Shown piece by piece: positions 30,831-37,618 of a stretch of 47,376 nt of DNA (its first letter is position 1; each line of letters begins with the position of its first letter). Under the pieces are notes generated by a model. That model searched no databases and was not told where the DNA came from. It worked only from the letters and a program-made list of their open reading frames with translations. The stretch covers positions 1 through 47,376 of IMG/VR virus record IMGVR_UViG_3300032782_000015; one strand, given 5' to 3'. A program made the translations under genes and the position numbers. This DNA is from a virus.

Positions 30831-30905
30831 TTCCTAAATCTTCCTAAATCTTCCTAAAATCTTCCTAGGTTCTTCCTAAAAGTCTATTTAGGAAGCGCCT
30901 AGGAA
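30831..30905. repeat. Helically phased TTCCTAAA repeats (integrase arm sites)
   Basis: Five direct copies start at 30831, 30841, 30851, 30862 and 30873, spaced 10, 10, 11 and 11 bases. Two inverted copies follow (30887-30894 TTTAGGAA and 30900-30905 TAGGAA). Spacing of one helical turn places all copies on the same face of the DNA. Confidence 0.85.
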
Positions 30906-30910
30906 TTCTA

Positions 30911-32002
30911 TTATCGCCCATACCGGCGCGCGTCAATTGGTAATAGATCATTCATGATACTCGAACATTCGGCCATATGCGCCGGGGCGTATTTTGCATA
31001 CCGAAGCGTCTGATTGATGCATTTATGCCCCATCCAGATTTGCACGCGCGGGATTTCCACACCATTTTGCACCAGCCGCGTGGCGCAGGTATGCCGGAAT
31101 GTATAGACGACTGCATCATCTCCTAGCCAAGAAAGATGCTCCCGCAGCTTCCCCCAGAGATCGCGTGTTGCCGGCAATCCGGGATGCGCCCAAGTGAACG
31201 GCCCCTGGTTGCGCTCGGAAAGCTCGCCCATCGCCTCTACGGCGGCCGAGGCTGCCTCCGGCATACGCAGGCAGCGGGGCGTCGTGTTCTTGGTAATCGT
31301 GCCGTCCAGGTCGCACATCTGCCCTTTGAACGATGCCCATTTGAGCCGGTATGCCTCAATCGGCCGGCATCCCATGATGACCAAAAACGTAAACAGGGCG
31401 GCGTGACGGTCAAATTTCCATGCCTGGCATGTCTCAATGATGGCTCGTACTTCCTCGTCGGTAAACCACCGCATGCGGCCCGCGCCAACAGCACGTTTGT
31501 GCATCTCTGGCTTTCTCGCAATGATGCCCAGGTGCACAGCCTCTTTTGCCAGAGCGCTGATGGCGGCTGAGTAATGATTGACGGTGTTCCCCGATACCTT
31601 GGCATCGTATTCGCGCAGGAATCGCGTTACAGTCACGTCAGAGAGCGCCTCGGCGGCGGGCATCGTATCGCCGCACCATTCGACATATCGCAGAGCATTG
31701 CCCGTGGACGCCTTCCTGGCGGTCTTGCCATCGGCATATCGCGCCGATTTATGGGCAGGGTTGCCCGTCCAGCGTTTATCGTCCACGCGCCGGTAAAGCT
31801 GCCCGATGGTCAGCCCCGGAGCTTGGCGTAAAAAAGAAGCCGGCGCTATGGGGGGCACCGGCTCTGGATCGGGTTTCTTCTGACGGCATTCCGCCGCGTA
31901 TTTTTCAGCTTCGTCCCGCTGGCTGAAAGTCCGGTCGATTTTTTGACCGGCAACAGTCACTTTGACACGCCAGCCGCTACCGTTTGGATAAATCCCTTTC
32001 AT
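30911..32002 (-). CDS. int: Tyrosine-recombinase integrase
   Basis: The protein has 363 residues. The N-terminal part has an arm-binding-type segment (GSGWRVKVTVAGQKIDRTFS). A core-binding helical domain spans about residues 62-165. The catalytic domain has Arg213 (MGCRPIEAYRLKW), a basic residue near 238, Arg303 in YTFRHTCATRL (Tyr300 at the position often held by His), His326 in WMGH and Tyr334 in QTLRYAKY. It catalyses integration at the adjacent attP and, with an excisionase, excision. It is the distal gene of the leftward early operon, which suggests expression coupled to the recombination genes. The start overlaps the excisionase-like gene by 26 bases. Confidence 0.92.
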   Translation of the reverse strand: MKGIYPNGSGWRVKVTVAGQKIDRTFSQRDEAEKYAAECRQKKPDPEPVPPIAPASFLRQAPGLTIGQLYRRVDDKRWTGNPAHKSARYADGKTARKASTGNALRYVEWCGDTMPAAEALSDVTVTRFLREYDAKVSGNTVNHYSAAISALAKEAVHLGIIARKPEMHKRAVGAGRMRWFTDEEVRAIIETCQAWKFDRHAALFTFLVIMGCRPIEAYRLKWASFKGQMCDLDGTITKNTTPRCLRMPEAASAAVEAMGELSERNQGPFTWAHPGLPATRDLWGKLREHLSWLGDDAVVYTFRHTCATRLVQNGVEIPRVQIWMGHKCINQTLRYAKYAPAHMAECSSIMNDLLPIDARRYGR

Positions 32003-32234
32003 TCTTCAACTCCTTCTTCTTTCTTTTGCCTTTGGCTGCTCTTAAAGCGGGAGGCCGCGCACGAGATGAGGCTTCCAACAGCCGGTTGCGCCAATAGAGA
32101 TAACGGCCATTGACCCGGCATTCGAACCCTTGCGTGCGCATCTGTTTAATCCATGCTTGAAAGGCAGGCTTCCCGGAAAATCGCAGTAGTACGATTGCCT
32201 CTTCTGCCGTTAACATGGGCTGTTCATCTGTCAT
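31977..32234 (-). CDS. Excisionase-like DNA-binding protein
   Basis: The protein has 85 residues. LTAEEAIVLLRFSGKPAFQAWIKQMRTQGFECRVNGRYLYWRNRLLE reads as a winged-helix/MerR-like DNA-binding unit like phage excisionases and torI-type factors. The C-terminus is strongly basic (KGKRKKKELKNER). The ATG overlaps the stop of the HNH gene and the end overlaps int, the usual xis-int arrangement. Function is inferred. Confidence 0.65.
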   Translation of the reverse strand: MTDEQPMLTAEEAIVLLRFSGKPAFQAWIKQMRTQGFECRVNGRYLYWRNRLLEASSRARPPALRAAKGKRKKKELKNERDLSKR

Positions 32235-32677
32235 TCGGCTCTCGTCGAAATTTGCGGTGATTTAGCGTCTTTTGCGCGTTTGTAGGCTAATTTATTCGCC
32301 TGCCGCCTGGCAAGGATTTGTTCGTGCGTGACAACAGGAAAAGGGCGGCCGGGGATAGCCGGCTTGCGCGGCGCGGGCAGTTCACCGGCCGCGATGGCCG
32401 CTTTTTTGAGGATGCGCTTGCTCTTGGCGATTTTGCCAATGTCAACTTTCGTTTTGGCCTTATGGCAATCCGAGCAGATGTACCATTCGTTTTCCGGCCC
32501 ATCCTCGCCATCTAGAGCCAGCGGCGTCATGTGGTCCCGCTCGACGGCATCCCGCTTCAGTTCACATCCACATTCCGGGCAGGACAGTTTGGCCTGCCGG
32601 AAAATGATGTCGAGCACGTGCCGCTCGGGGCGAGCCTTACGCTGGCGCCCGAGCTTTGATTTCCTCGGCTGAGGCAT
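32231..32677 (-). CDS. HNH endonuclease
   Basis: A CPEC pair is followed by VERDHMTPLALDGEDGPENEW and ICSDCHKAKTKVD: the D-H, N and H of the HNH motif with two zinc-binding Cys pairs. The C-terminal half is basic and repetitive (KSKRILKKAAIAAGELPAPRKP). In-frame starts exist at 32728 and 32677; the later one reduces overlap with the upstream gene and is preferred. HNH enzymes in phages act in packaging, recombination or as homing nucleases. Its early-operon location argues against a packaging role. Confidence 0.75.
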   Translation of the reverse strand: MPQPRKSKLGRQRKARPERHVLDIIFRQAKLSCPECGCELKRDAVERDHMTPLALDGEDGPENEWYICSDCHKAKTKVDIGKIAKSKRILKKAAIAAGELPAPRKPAIPGRPFPVVTHEQILARRQANKLAYKRAKDAKSPQISTRAE

Positions 32678-33005
32678 ATCGGCAGTATTCGAAATCCCAT
32701 TCTTCATCATCGTCGGTTGACCAGCCATCCCCCCTAAAATAAGTTCCAGTGATGCCCTGTATTAGATATACTCCGGGCTCTTCCAGATCGACATATTGAT
32801 CCATCCAATAGTCGAATCCTACACCTTCATTTATCCACATAACAGAGGACTCGTTATCGTAGCCCAACACTTCGATGTCATAGCGATATACTCCACAATC
32901 TGTGCAGGAAAAAATCTCAACCAGTAGCCAGCCTGGATCACTATAGCGTGGCAATGGCGGATCATCCTCGACGGGCTCCGCACTGATGGACAATGATTCA
33001 AGCAT
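32637..33005 (-). CDS. Hypothetical acidic protein, 122 aa
   Basis: The start at 33005 overlaps the stop of the RuvC-like gene; an ATG at 33020 is an alternative. The sequence is acidic and aromatic-rich, with YSDPGWLLVEIFSCTDCGVYRYDIEVLG, DYWMDQYVDLEEPGVYLIQG and DDDEEWDFEYCRYASAEEI. The middle region looks like a small beta domain. Acidic proteins in early phage operons are sometimes DNA mimics or inhibitors; nothing specific shows this here. Confidence 0.6.
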   Translation of the reverse strand: MLESLSISAEPVEDDPPLPRYSDPGWLLVEIFSCTDCGVYRYDIEVLGYDNESSVMWINEGVGFDYWMDQYVDLEEPGVYLIQGITGTYFRGDGWSTDDDEEWDFEYCRYASAEEIKARAPA

Positions 33006-33456
33006 TGGCGGCTTCCGCATCCCGCTTCACCGCATAATGGAGTAACGCCAGCGCGTCGGCTTCATTGTGGTCCTTTGGATCATGCCCTTTCGCCTGCATG
33101 GCGGCGATCATCAAATCCTTGCTGGCGTTCCCCTTGCCAGTCGCTGCCTTTTTTATCGTGCCCACGGCCACACCCTCATAGGGGATCGAATTTTCCTCGC
33201 ACCATGCAGCGAGAGTCGCCAGGAATCCGCCATAGACGTGAGCATCGCTGACGGCGGCATGCGCACGGACTTCTTCGAACACCACGCGCCCCGGCTTCGG
33301 CATCTGGCCAAGCATGCGCTGAAACCGGACAAACCGCATCCCGGCACCCGAGTACCGGTCCGGCTTCAAATCCCAAACGCCGGAGAGAACCTTGCCGGCC
33401 GAGCGCATGGCCCAGCCGGTTTTCGTGCCCAGATCGAGGGCGAGTATGTCAGTCAC
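32998..33456 (-). CDS. RuvC-like Holliday junction resolvase
   Basis: The protein has 152 residues, started at GTG 33456, which has GGGAGG 8 bases upstream. It contains ILALDLGTKTGWAM (first catalytic Asp), RVVFEEVRAH (Glu), GTIKKAATGKGNASKDLMIAAM and DHNEADALALLHYA (final acidic residues), the order of the RNase H-like RuvC nuclease. It resolves branched DNA made during replication and recombination so that concatemers can be packaged. The frame is open further upstream but shows no family resemblance there. Confidence 0.85.
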   Translation of the reverse strand: MTDILALDLGTKTGWAMRSAGKVLSGVWDLKPDRYSGAGMRFVRFQRMLGQMPKPGRVVFEEVRAHAAVSDAHVYGGFLATLAAWCEENSIPYEGVAVGTIKKAATGKGNASKDLMIAAMQAKGHDPKDHNEADALALLHYAVKRDAEAANA

Positions 33457-33763
33457 CCGCCGCCTCCCTGATCTCATATTTCGGGACAAACGTGCCCGAC
33501 ACAAACCCGCGCCACGGCTTGCCATATCCGGCAATCTCCACGGCCACGGTCTTGCCGCCGAGAGCGATAGGCCATGCCTCATCATGATCGGCCGCCCGCA
33601 TGAATTCCGCCAGCGCCCCCTTCATGGAAGTGGCGTGACACGAGAATCCCTGGCCTCTGATGCCCAAATCCTCGCAGGTGATACGGTATGACCGCATGCC
33701 GCGGTCCTTGACGTCTGCGCGCCGCTTCTGGGCGCCCTTGATACCCTTAAATGTGCCGTGCAT
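33449..33763 (-). CDS. Hypothetical protein, 104 aa
   Basis: It overlaps the RuvC-like gene start by 8 bases. The N-terminus is basic (FKGIKGAQKRRADVKDRG) and the rest is a mixed alpha/beta domain (YRITCEDLGIRG, HATSMKGALAEFMRAAD, FVSGTFVPKYEI). No family is recognised. It is probably translated with the resolvase. Confidence 0.6.
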   Translation of the reverse strand: MHGTFKGIKGAQKRRADVKDRGMRSYRITCEDLGIRGQGFSCHATSMKGALAEFMRAADHDEAWPIALGGKTVAVEIAGYGKPWRGFVSGTFVPKYEIREAAGD

Positions 33764-33766
33764 GGA

Positions 33767-34192
33767 TTAATCCTCCCCTTGGTCTTCGGCGTAAACATCG
33801 CCATTTTCCAGCGTGCATTCACCGTTTTTTGTATTCCATGACCACGAAATGCAAATGTTGCCGTACATTTCGATGATTGCCTCGGCCCACAGCTTGGCGC
33901 CCTCGGCCCGCAGCTTGGCGCCCTCGGCCCGCAGCTTGGCGCCCTCGGCCCACAGCTTGTCGCCCTCGGCCCGCAGCTTGGCGCCCTCGGCCCGCAGCTT
34001 GGCGCCCTCGGCCCACAGCTTGGCGCCCTCGGCCCGCAGCTTGTCGCCCTCGGCCCACAGCTTGTCGCCCTCGGCCCACAGCTTGTCGCCCTCGGCCCAC
34101 AGCTTGGCGCCCTCGGCCCGCAGCTTGTCGCCCTCGGCCCACAGCTTGGCGCGATTCGACCACGCGGCGTGTAGTTGCAATTTGATTGTCAT
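33767..34192 (-). CDS. Heptad-repeat (KLWAEGD) coiled-coil protein
   Basis: The protein has 141 residues, started at MTIKLQLHAAWSN. Thirteen consecutive heptads of the form K-L-(W/R)-A-E-G-(D/A) fill residues about 14-104, then a compact C-terminal part with ICISWSWNTKNGECTLENGDVY. Leu at every seventh position and Lys/Glu at flanking positions suit a coiled coil or helical rod, though Gly in each heptad would kink it. Similar AEG-repeat proteins occur in phages without known function. It lies between the Nudix gene and the 104-aa gene. Confidence 0.65.
   Translation of the reverse strand: MTIKLQLHAAWSNRAKLWAEGDKLRAEGAKLWAEGDKLWAEGDKLWAEGDKLRAEGAKLWAEGAKLRAEGAKLRAEGDKLWAEGAKLRAEGAKLRAEGAKLWAEAIIEMYGNICISWSWNTKNGECTLENGDVYAEDQGED
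33881..34153. repeat. Thirteen 21-bp tandem repeats inside heptad-repeat gene
   Basis: Exactly 13 contiguous 21-bp units. All differences between units fall at two positions only: G/A in CCC(G/A)CAG, giving Arg or Trp, and G/T in TTG(G/T)CG, giving Ala or Asp. Apart from the very last base the remaining positions are constant. Confidence 0.95.
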
Positions 34193-34193
34193 G

Positions 34194-34784
34194 TCACCCT
34201 CCAATCTTGCCGTTAGCGATGGCCCAGTATCCAGCCAGCGCGGTCTTCTGATCGCGGATTTGCCCGTTGAGCAGCAAATCCATGAATTTGGCCGCGGGGA
34301 AGCGCAGCACCTGGATGTATTCGCCATTCAGGCCGCCGCGCGCCGGGGTTTCCTGCCCGGCAAACGGCGCGTAAAACACCGTGATGATTTCCGAACTGCC
34401 GCCCGGCGAGGAAAAGCATTCGCTGATCATCTCTAGGCCCGCAGGCTCAAGGATAATGCCAGTTTCCTCGCACACTTCGCGAACAATGGCCGTCACGGCG
34501 TCATCATCCTCCCTATCGATCCGCCCGGCGGCCAGTTCCAGCAGGGTGTCGCCAAGGCTGCGCCCGGTCACGGCCGGATACCGCCATTGCTTGGTGAGGA
34601 TGATTTCCCCCGTGACAACGTCATGCAGGAGCGCCGCCACGCTATCGCCGGGATCGAAGGAGATGCGCTTGACCTTCTCAACCAGCCGCCCGGCCTCGTC
34701 TTCGACGGTGATCAATCCTTCACGCAGTTGAAACGGACCGAATTTCTGGCAGATTTCGCTGCCGATTTTGTATTTGAATGTCAT
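34194..34784 (-). CDS. Nudix hydrolase (ADP-ribose/NDP-sugar pyrophosphatase-like)
   Basis: The protein has 196 residues, with AGAGGA 5 bases before the ATG at 34784. LLELAAGRIDRE precedes the Nudix box ending REVCEETGI; the spacing between the Gly and the REVCEE part is one residue longer than the standard box. FSSPGGSSEIITVFYA is typical of NudK/ADPRase-like enzymes, with the ITKQWRYP strand earlier. These cleave nucleoside diphosphates linked to another group. In a phage it may act on ADP-ribose or cleanse signalling nucleotides. It overlaps the upstream gene by ATGA. Confidence 0.85.
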   Translation of the reverse strand: MTFKYKIGSEICQKFGPFQLREGLITVEDEAGRLVEKVKRISFDPGDSVAALLHDVVTGEIILTKQWRYPAVTGRSLGDTLLELAAGRIDREDDDAVTAIVREVCEETGIILEPAGLEMISECFSSPGGSSEIITVFYAPFAGQETPARGGLNGEYIQVLRFPAAKFMDLLLNGQIRDQKTALAGYWAIANGKIGG

Positions 34785-35137
34785 CTCAATCCTCTGTTTC
34801 CTTGGCGGCACGAACTCTCATACGTGCGCCACATTTCAATCAGCATAAAGGCGGCGTCCTTCCGGGACTGCATGACTTGCCAAGCCCCGGAGGCCGTCAC
34901 CCATTCGTCAAGCGCGGCCTTGTAAGCCGGCGTTGAGCGGGCCGTATGCTGGCGCAACGTCGCCGCGCCATCGGCCGCCACCACTTGCAAGGCTTCGACG
35001 TGCTTCAGCATCGCCTCAGCCTTCACCAGGCGCTCGCGGGCAATTGCCATATCGTCTGGCATTCTGTCCGCGAGCCATTGCATATCAATCTCCACGCGCC
35101 GGTAAAGCGCATCAATCGACCTGTCGGAAAGCCTCAT
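34781..35137 (-). CDS. Hypothetical helical protein, 118 aa
   Basis: It is coupled at both ends (ATGA overlaps with the Nudix gene and with the upstream gene). It is almost fully helical: SIDALYRRVEIDMQWLADRM, ARERLVKAEAMLKHVEALQV and the final DAAFMLIEMWRTYES. The pattern resembles small accessory proteins in phage recombination operons. No family assigned. Confidence 0.6.
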   Translation of the reverse strand: MRLSDRSIDALYRRVEIDMQWLADRMPDDMAIARERLVKAEAMLKHVEALQVVAADGAATLRQHTARSTPAYKAALDEWVTASGAWQVMQSRKDAAFMLIEMWRTYESSCRQGNRGLR

Positions 35138-35589
35138 CTGTACGGCAGCCCGTCGTCATCGTATTCCGGCTTTGGCTCATCCCGGCGTCTGCCATAGTCC
35201 CGCGGATCGTCGCGCTCGCTCCGCGGCCGGTCATCGTCCCGGCCAGCCTTGGCGCGGGCGTAGGCATTGCTGCTGCCCCGGCGGTCCCGGTCCTGGTCAT
35301 GATCCCGGCGCTTGTCATTGCTGCGCTTATCGCCGTCATTCTCTTCGCAGAGACCGGAAAAAATGTCAGTGCCATTTTTGGCTTGCGTGCGCCTATCCCA
35401 GCAGGCGATTTTCAGTTGATCACCCTGCCGGAACGTAAAATCCTCGTTGAATGTAATGAGCCCTGTCATTTGAGGAGCTTTTGGGTTGCGCGGCCGGGGA
35501 TCGAAGAAAATCAGGGCGCCAATGTCCGGCTCTGGATAGTCCTGCTGACGGTTGCCGCCGCCCCGATTCTGACGCTGGTATCCGCTCAT
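35134..35589 (-). CDS. Putative single-strand DNA-binding-type protein with charged tail
   Basis: The protein has 151 residues. Residues about 20-75 form an OB-like or beta-barrel-like segment (IGALIFFDPRPRNPKAPQMT, FTFRQGDQLKIACWDRRTQ). The second half is a long Arg/Asp-rich disordered tail ending in PEYDDDGLPY. A core domain with an acidic C-terminal tip, next to a PD-(D/E)XK nuclease gene, recalls SSB-type partners of phage recombination nucleases. This is inference; the family is not recognised with certainty. Confidence 0.5.
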   Translation of the reverse strand: MSGYQRQNRGGGNRQQDYPEPDIGALIFFDPRPRNPKAPQMTGLITFNEDFTFRQGDQLKIACWDRRTQAKNGTDIFSGLCEENDGDKRSNDKRRDHDQDRDRRGSSNAYARAKAGRDDDRPRSERDDPRDYGRRRDEPKPEYDDDGLPYR

Positions 35590-36455
35590 GCGGCCTCCAT
35601 CTTGTTCAAAAGCTGATGCATTTCGTGACAGCGGAGGAATGCGTCTTCCGCCGTCTTGTCCCGGCTCATCAAATGGGCCTCGAATTCGCCGGTCTCCTTC
35701 GAAAACCGCACGATCAGCCGCCCGTTGATGGCCTTATCCAATTCTTCTTCAATCGCGATCCCGTAAGCCGCGAGCTGAAGCTTGTGCTCCAGGTAGACGC
35801 CCTTGGACGTCTTAAAATCGCCGACGACGAGCAGCCCGTCTACCATGCCGAAAAAATCTGCCGTGCCGGCGAAGTGCCAGCGCTTGGAGTAGACCGGCCG
35901 TTCAAGCCCGCCATCAAACGGCGTCACGTCATGCTCATCAAGCCAGCGTTCGAAGGCCATACAGGCATTGACCACGGCGTCATCGGCATTCGCCGGCAGC
36001 AGCACGCGCTCATCCTTGCGGGCGATGCGCTGGCGTAAAATCTGCTCGGCATATCCATGCACCATAGTGCCTTTGTCCGCTGCCGCGCGGCTGATCCGGC
36101 AGTGCGCGCCGGCCGCCTCGCCGCACAGAGCGGACATTTCGTCGCGGCTCATGCCCTCGCGGTAATAATCCTCGATATATCCAGCCGCAGCGCCCGCAGC
36201 CCAGGTGATCAGCGCCGGCTTGTCCAGCCGTTTCAAGATCGTGGTGACGCCGGGGCAAAGCTTCTCGCCGGGGGCGTAGCTTTGTGCATGATTTTCGCCT
36301 GCTTCGTCTTCGATCCAGTAGGCATGCGATTTCCGGCCAATAGACCCCCGGCAAATGTGAATATTGCCGTCATAAATCCATTGATCCACATCGCGGGTAA
36401 TCGTCGGCGCACGCTCGGCTTTCGGGGCGGAGCGGCGGTCTTTGACTGTACTCAT
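35586..36455 (-). CDS. PD-(D/E)XK exonuclease (RecB/Cas4-like)
   Basis: The protein has 289 residues. CPGVTTILKRLDKPALITWA and KGTMVHGYAEQILR form the N-terminal helical part with the conserved His. HFAGTADFFGMVDGLLVVGDFKTSKGVYLEHKLQLAAYG holds the GxxD, DFK and Q-x-x-x-Y residues of the nuclease core. Such enzymes resect DNA ends for recombination. It is the first gene of the leftward early operon, with AAGGA before its ATG and a sigma70-like promoter about 90 bases upstream. Confidence 0.85.
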   Translation of the reverse strand: MSTVKDRRSAPKAERAPTITRDVDQWIYDGNIHICRGSIGRKSHAYWIEDEAGENHAQSYAPGEKLCPGVTTILKRLDKPALITWAAGAAAGYIEDYYREGMSRDEMSALCGEAAGAHCRISRAAADKGTMVHGYAEQILRQRIARKDERVLLPANADDAVVNACMAFERWLDEHDVTPFDGGLERPVYSKRWHFAGTADFFGMVDGLLVVGDFKTSKGVYLEHKLQLAAYGIAIEEELDKAINGRLIVRFSKETGEFEAHLMSRDKTAEDAFLRCHEMHQLLNKMEAA

Positions 36456-36470
36456 CGGGGAATCCTTTTA

Positions 36471-36501
36471 GCGGGCGTTGCCCGTAGTTTACGCGGAAAC
36501 T
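36471..36501. promoter_or_regulatory. Hairpin and palindrome in early-operon leader (operator candidate)
   Basis: CGGGC-GTT-GCCCG lies at about 36471-36484. A 16-bp near-palindrome AGTTT-ACGCGG-AAACT lies at 36486-36501. Both lie between the leftward promoter and the nuclease start, so they could be an operator or leader hairpin that controls the operon. Confidence 0.4.
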
Positions 36502-36542
36502 GTTGCCGGAATATTGACAATCCAATCCCCGGCAGCACATGG

Positions 36543-36572
36543 AATCTACACGCCAAACCCCGCAATTGTCAA
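36543..36572 (-). promoter_or_regulatory. Sigma70-like promoter of leftward early operon
   Basis: Leftward TTGACA (36567-36572), 18-base spacer, TAGATT (36543-36548), pointing to the exonuclease gene. It lies in the 311-base gap between divergent early operons. The rest of the gap is Pro-codon-like C-rich sequence without a clear gene. A second TTGACA at 36514 faces right but lacks a good -10. Confidence 0.6.
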
Positions 36573-36766
36573 CACATCTCCGCAAAAAACCGCAAATATG
36601 CGTAATTTTCAATAAATCGCACCTTCGCCGGAAATCACCCGCTAACCACGCCGGCAATCCCCCCCCCAGGCGGCAACCACTCCGCAACCAATCCGCGCCA
36701 TCCTGATCGCTGCGCCCGGCCATATTCCCCGCGCCACAGGACAAACAATCCCCGTCCCGGATATCC

Positions 36767-37618
36767 ATGCAAAACCAGATCGTTGACTGGCAAAACACCA
36801 TCGCCGCCTCGGCCCTCCCGCCGATGGCCCGGCATCTCGCCCATGTGCTGGCGCTGCATTTCCTGCGCGGCATCCCGGCTGTGCCATCTCAATCGCAGCT
36901 CGAACGGCAAATGGGCATCGTCAAAAACACCCTCAAAAATGCTCTTCACGCCCTCGATAAAGCGGGGGTAATTCGCATCGAATGGTCGCGCCCTGTGCGC
37001 ATATGGCCGGTGTTGGACTGTCAGCCATTGACACCTAACTGTCAGCTCCTGACAGAGGATAAATCTGCCACAGTGTCAGTCACTGACAGTCCAGTGTCAG
37101 CTATTGACACCCCTCCCTGTCAGCCGCTGACAGAGGCAGGTTTGCCACAGTGTCAGCCACTGACAGTTAAGTGTCAGTCACTGACAGAGCAAAATCCCCC
37201 CTCCCCTTCCCCCCATACCCCCTATCCCCTACCCCCTGAAAAAACATTTTTTTCAGTCGCTGATATGCCAGCCCAAGAGCGATCTGCATACAATCGCCGC
37301 GATCCCTTCGAATTGAACCCGGCGAATTGCGACGCCGACAGGCTGCTGTGGTGGGGGAGCGATGGACGCCTATACGCCGCGCCGGCGATGGAAGCCGAGA
37401 TTTCCGCCGCGCTCCCCGGCCGCCCGCTCCGCAACATCCTCGACGAAATCGCCGGCTGGATACCAGGGGGCTGCCAGGGGCTGACGCTGCTGACCAAGGT
37501 GCGATCCCAGATCGCGAAGCAAGCAGATTTCGCCGCCCGGCGGGCCGCCGCTGACCAAGCCAAAATTCAAACACCGGAGAAAAAACGCCGTGATGCCAGC
37601 TATGTCCCATGGGTCTGA
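36767..37618 (+). CDS. Lambda-O-like replication initiator containing the origin
   Basis: The protein has 283 residues. The N-terminal 85 residues form a winged-helix DNA-binding domain (LPPMARHLAHVLALHFLR, VPSQSQLERQMGIVKNTLKNALHALDKAGVIRIEW), like initiators that bind iterons. A middle low-complexity part repeats CQPLT/CQLLT-type blocks because it is encoded by the dyad repeats. A Pro-rich linker and a C-terminal domain follow (LNPANCDADRLLWWGSDGRL, LDEIAGWIPGGCQGLTLLTKVRSQI), probably the helicase-loading part. It precedes the primase-helicase genes. The gene order and embedded iterons parallel lambda O. Confidence 0.75.
   Translation: MQNQIVDWQNTIAASALPPMARHLAHVLALHFLRGIPAVPSQSQLERQMGIVKNTLKNALHALDKAGVIRIEWSRPVRIWPVLDCQPLTPNCQLLTEDKSATVSVTDSPVSAIDTPPCQPLTEAGLPQCQPLTVKCQSLTEQNPPSPSPHTPYPLPPEKTFFSVADMPAQERSAYNRRDPFELNPANCDADRLLWWGSDGRLYAAPAMEAEISAALPGRPLRNILDEIAGWIPGGCQGLTLLTKVRSQIAKQADFAARRAAADQAKIQTPEKKRRDASYVPWV
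37018..37187. other. ori: Probable replication origin: seven 17-bp dyad iterons
   Basis: Sites of consensus (C/G)TGTCAG-NNN-(C/T)TGACA(G/C) start at 37018, 37039, 37073, 37094, 37117, 37150 and 37171. Start-to-start spacings are 21, 34, 21, 23, 33 and 21, roughly two or three helical turns. A C-rich polypyrimidine tract (about 37195-37232) and an A/T run (37239-37253) follow, which could be the unwinding element. Placement inside the initiator gene is as in lambda ori. Confidence 0.8.

Larger units (their letters stand above)
30673..30905. other. attP: Phage attachment site region (attP) with arm-type repeats
   Basis: This 233-bp AT-rich, gene-free interval lies just beyond the 3' end of the integrase gene. 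It holds a tRNA-Leu fragment (core) flanked by copies of TTCCTA(AA). Left arm: 30673, 30680, and inverted at 30689. Right arm: 30831, 30841, 30851, 30862, 30873, and inverted at 30887 and 30900. Core plus two arms of short repeats is the architecture of tyrosine-recombinase attP sites. The rest of the gap (30512-30672) shows only the inverted repeat noted separately. Confidence 0.8.

Noticed and set aside
33813-34436. Rightward 207-codon frame with SLAPSARSLAPSA repeats
   Set aside because: It is the reverse read of the 21-bp repeat array. The leftward frame has a proper start and neighbours in the same direction.
36514-36542. Rightward promoter for the initiator gene from TTGACA at 36514
   Set aside because: At 17 bases distance the sequence is ACATGG, which is not a credible -10 element.
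37018-37187. CRISPR array
   Set aside because: Repeats are 17-bp dyads with 4-17 bp gaps inside a coding frame; spacers are too short and there are no cas genes.
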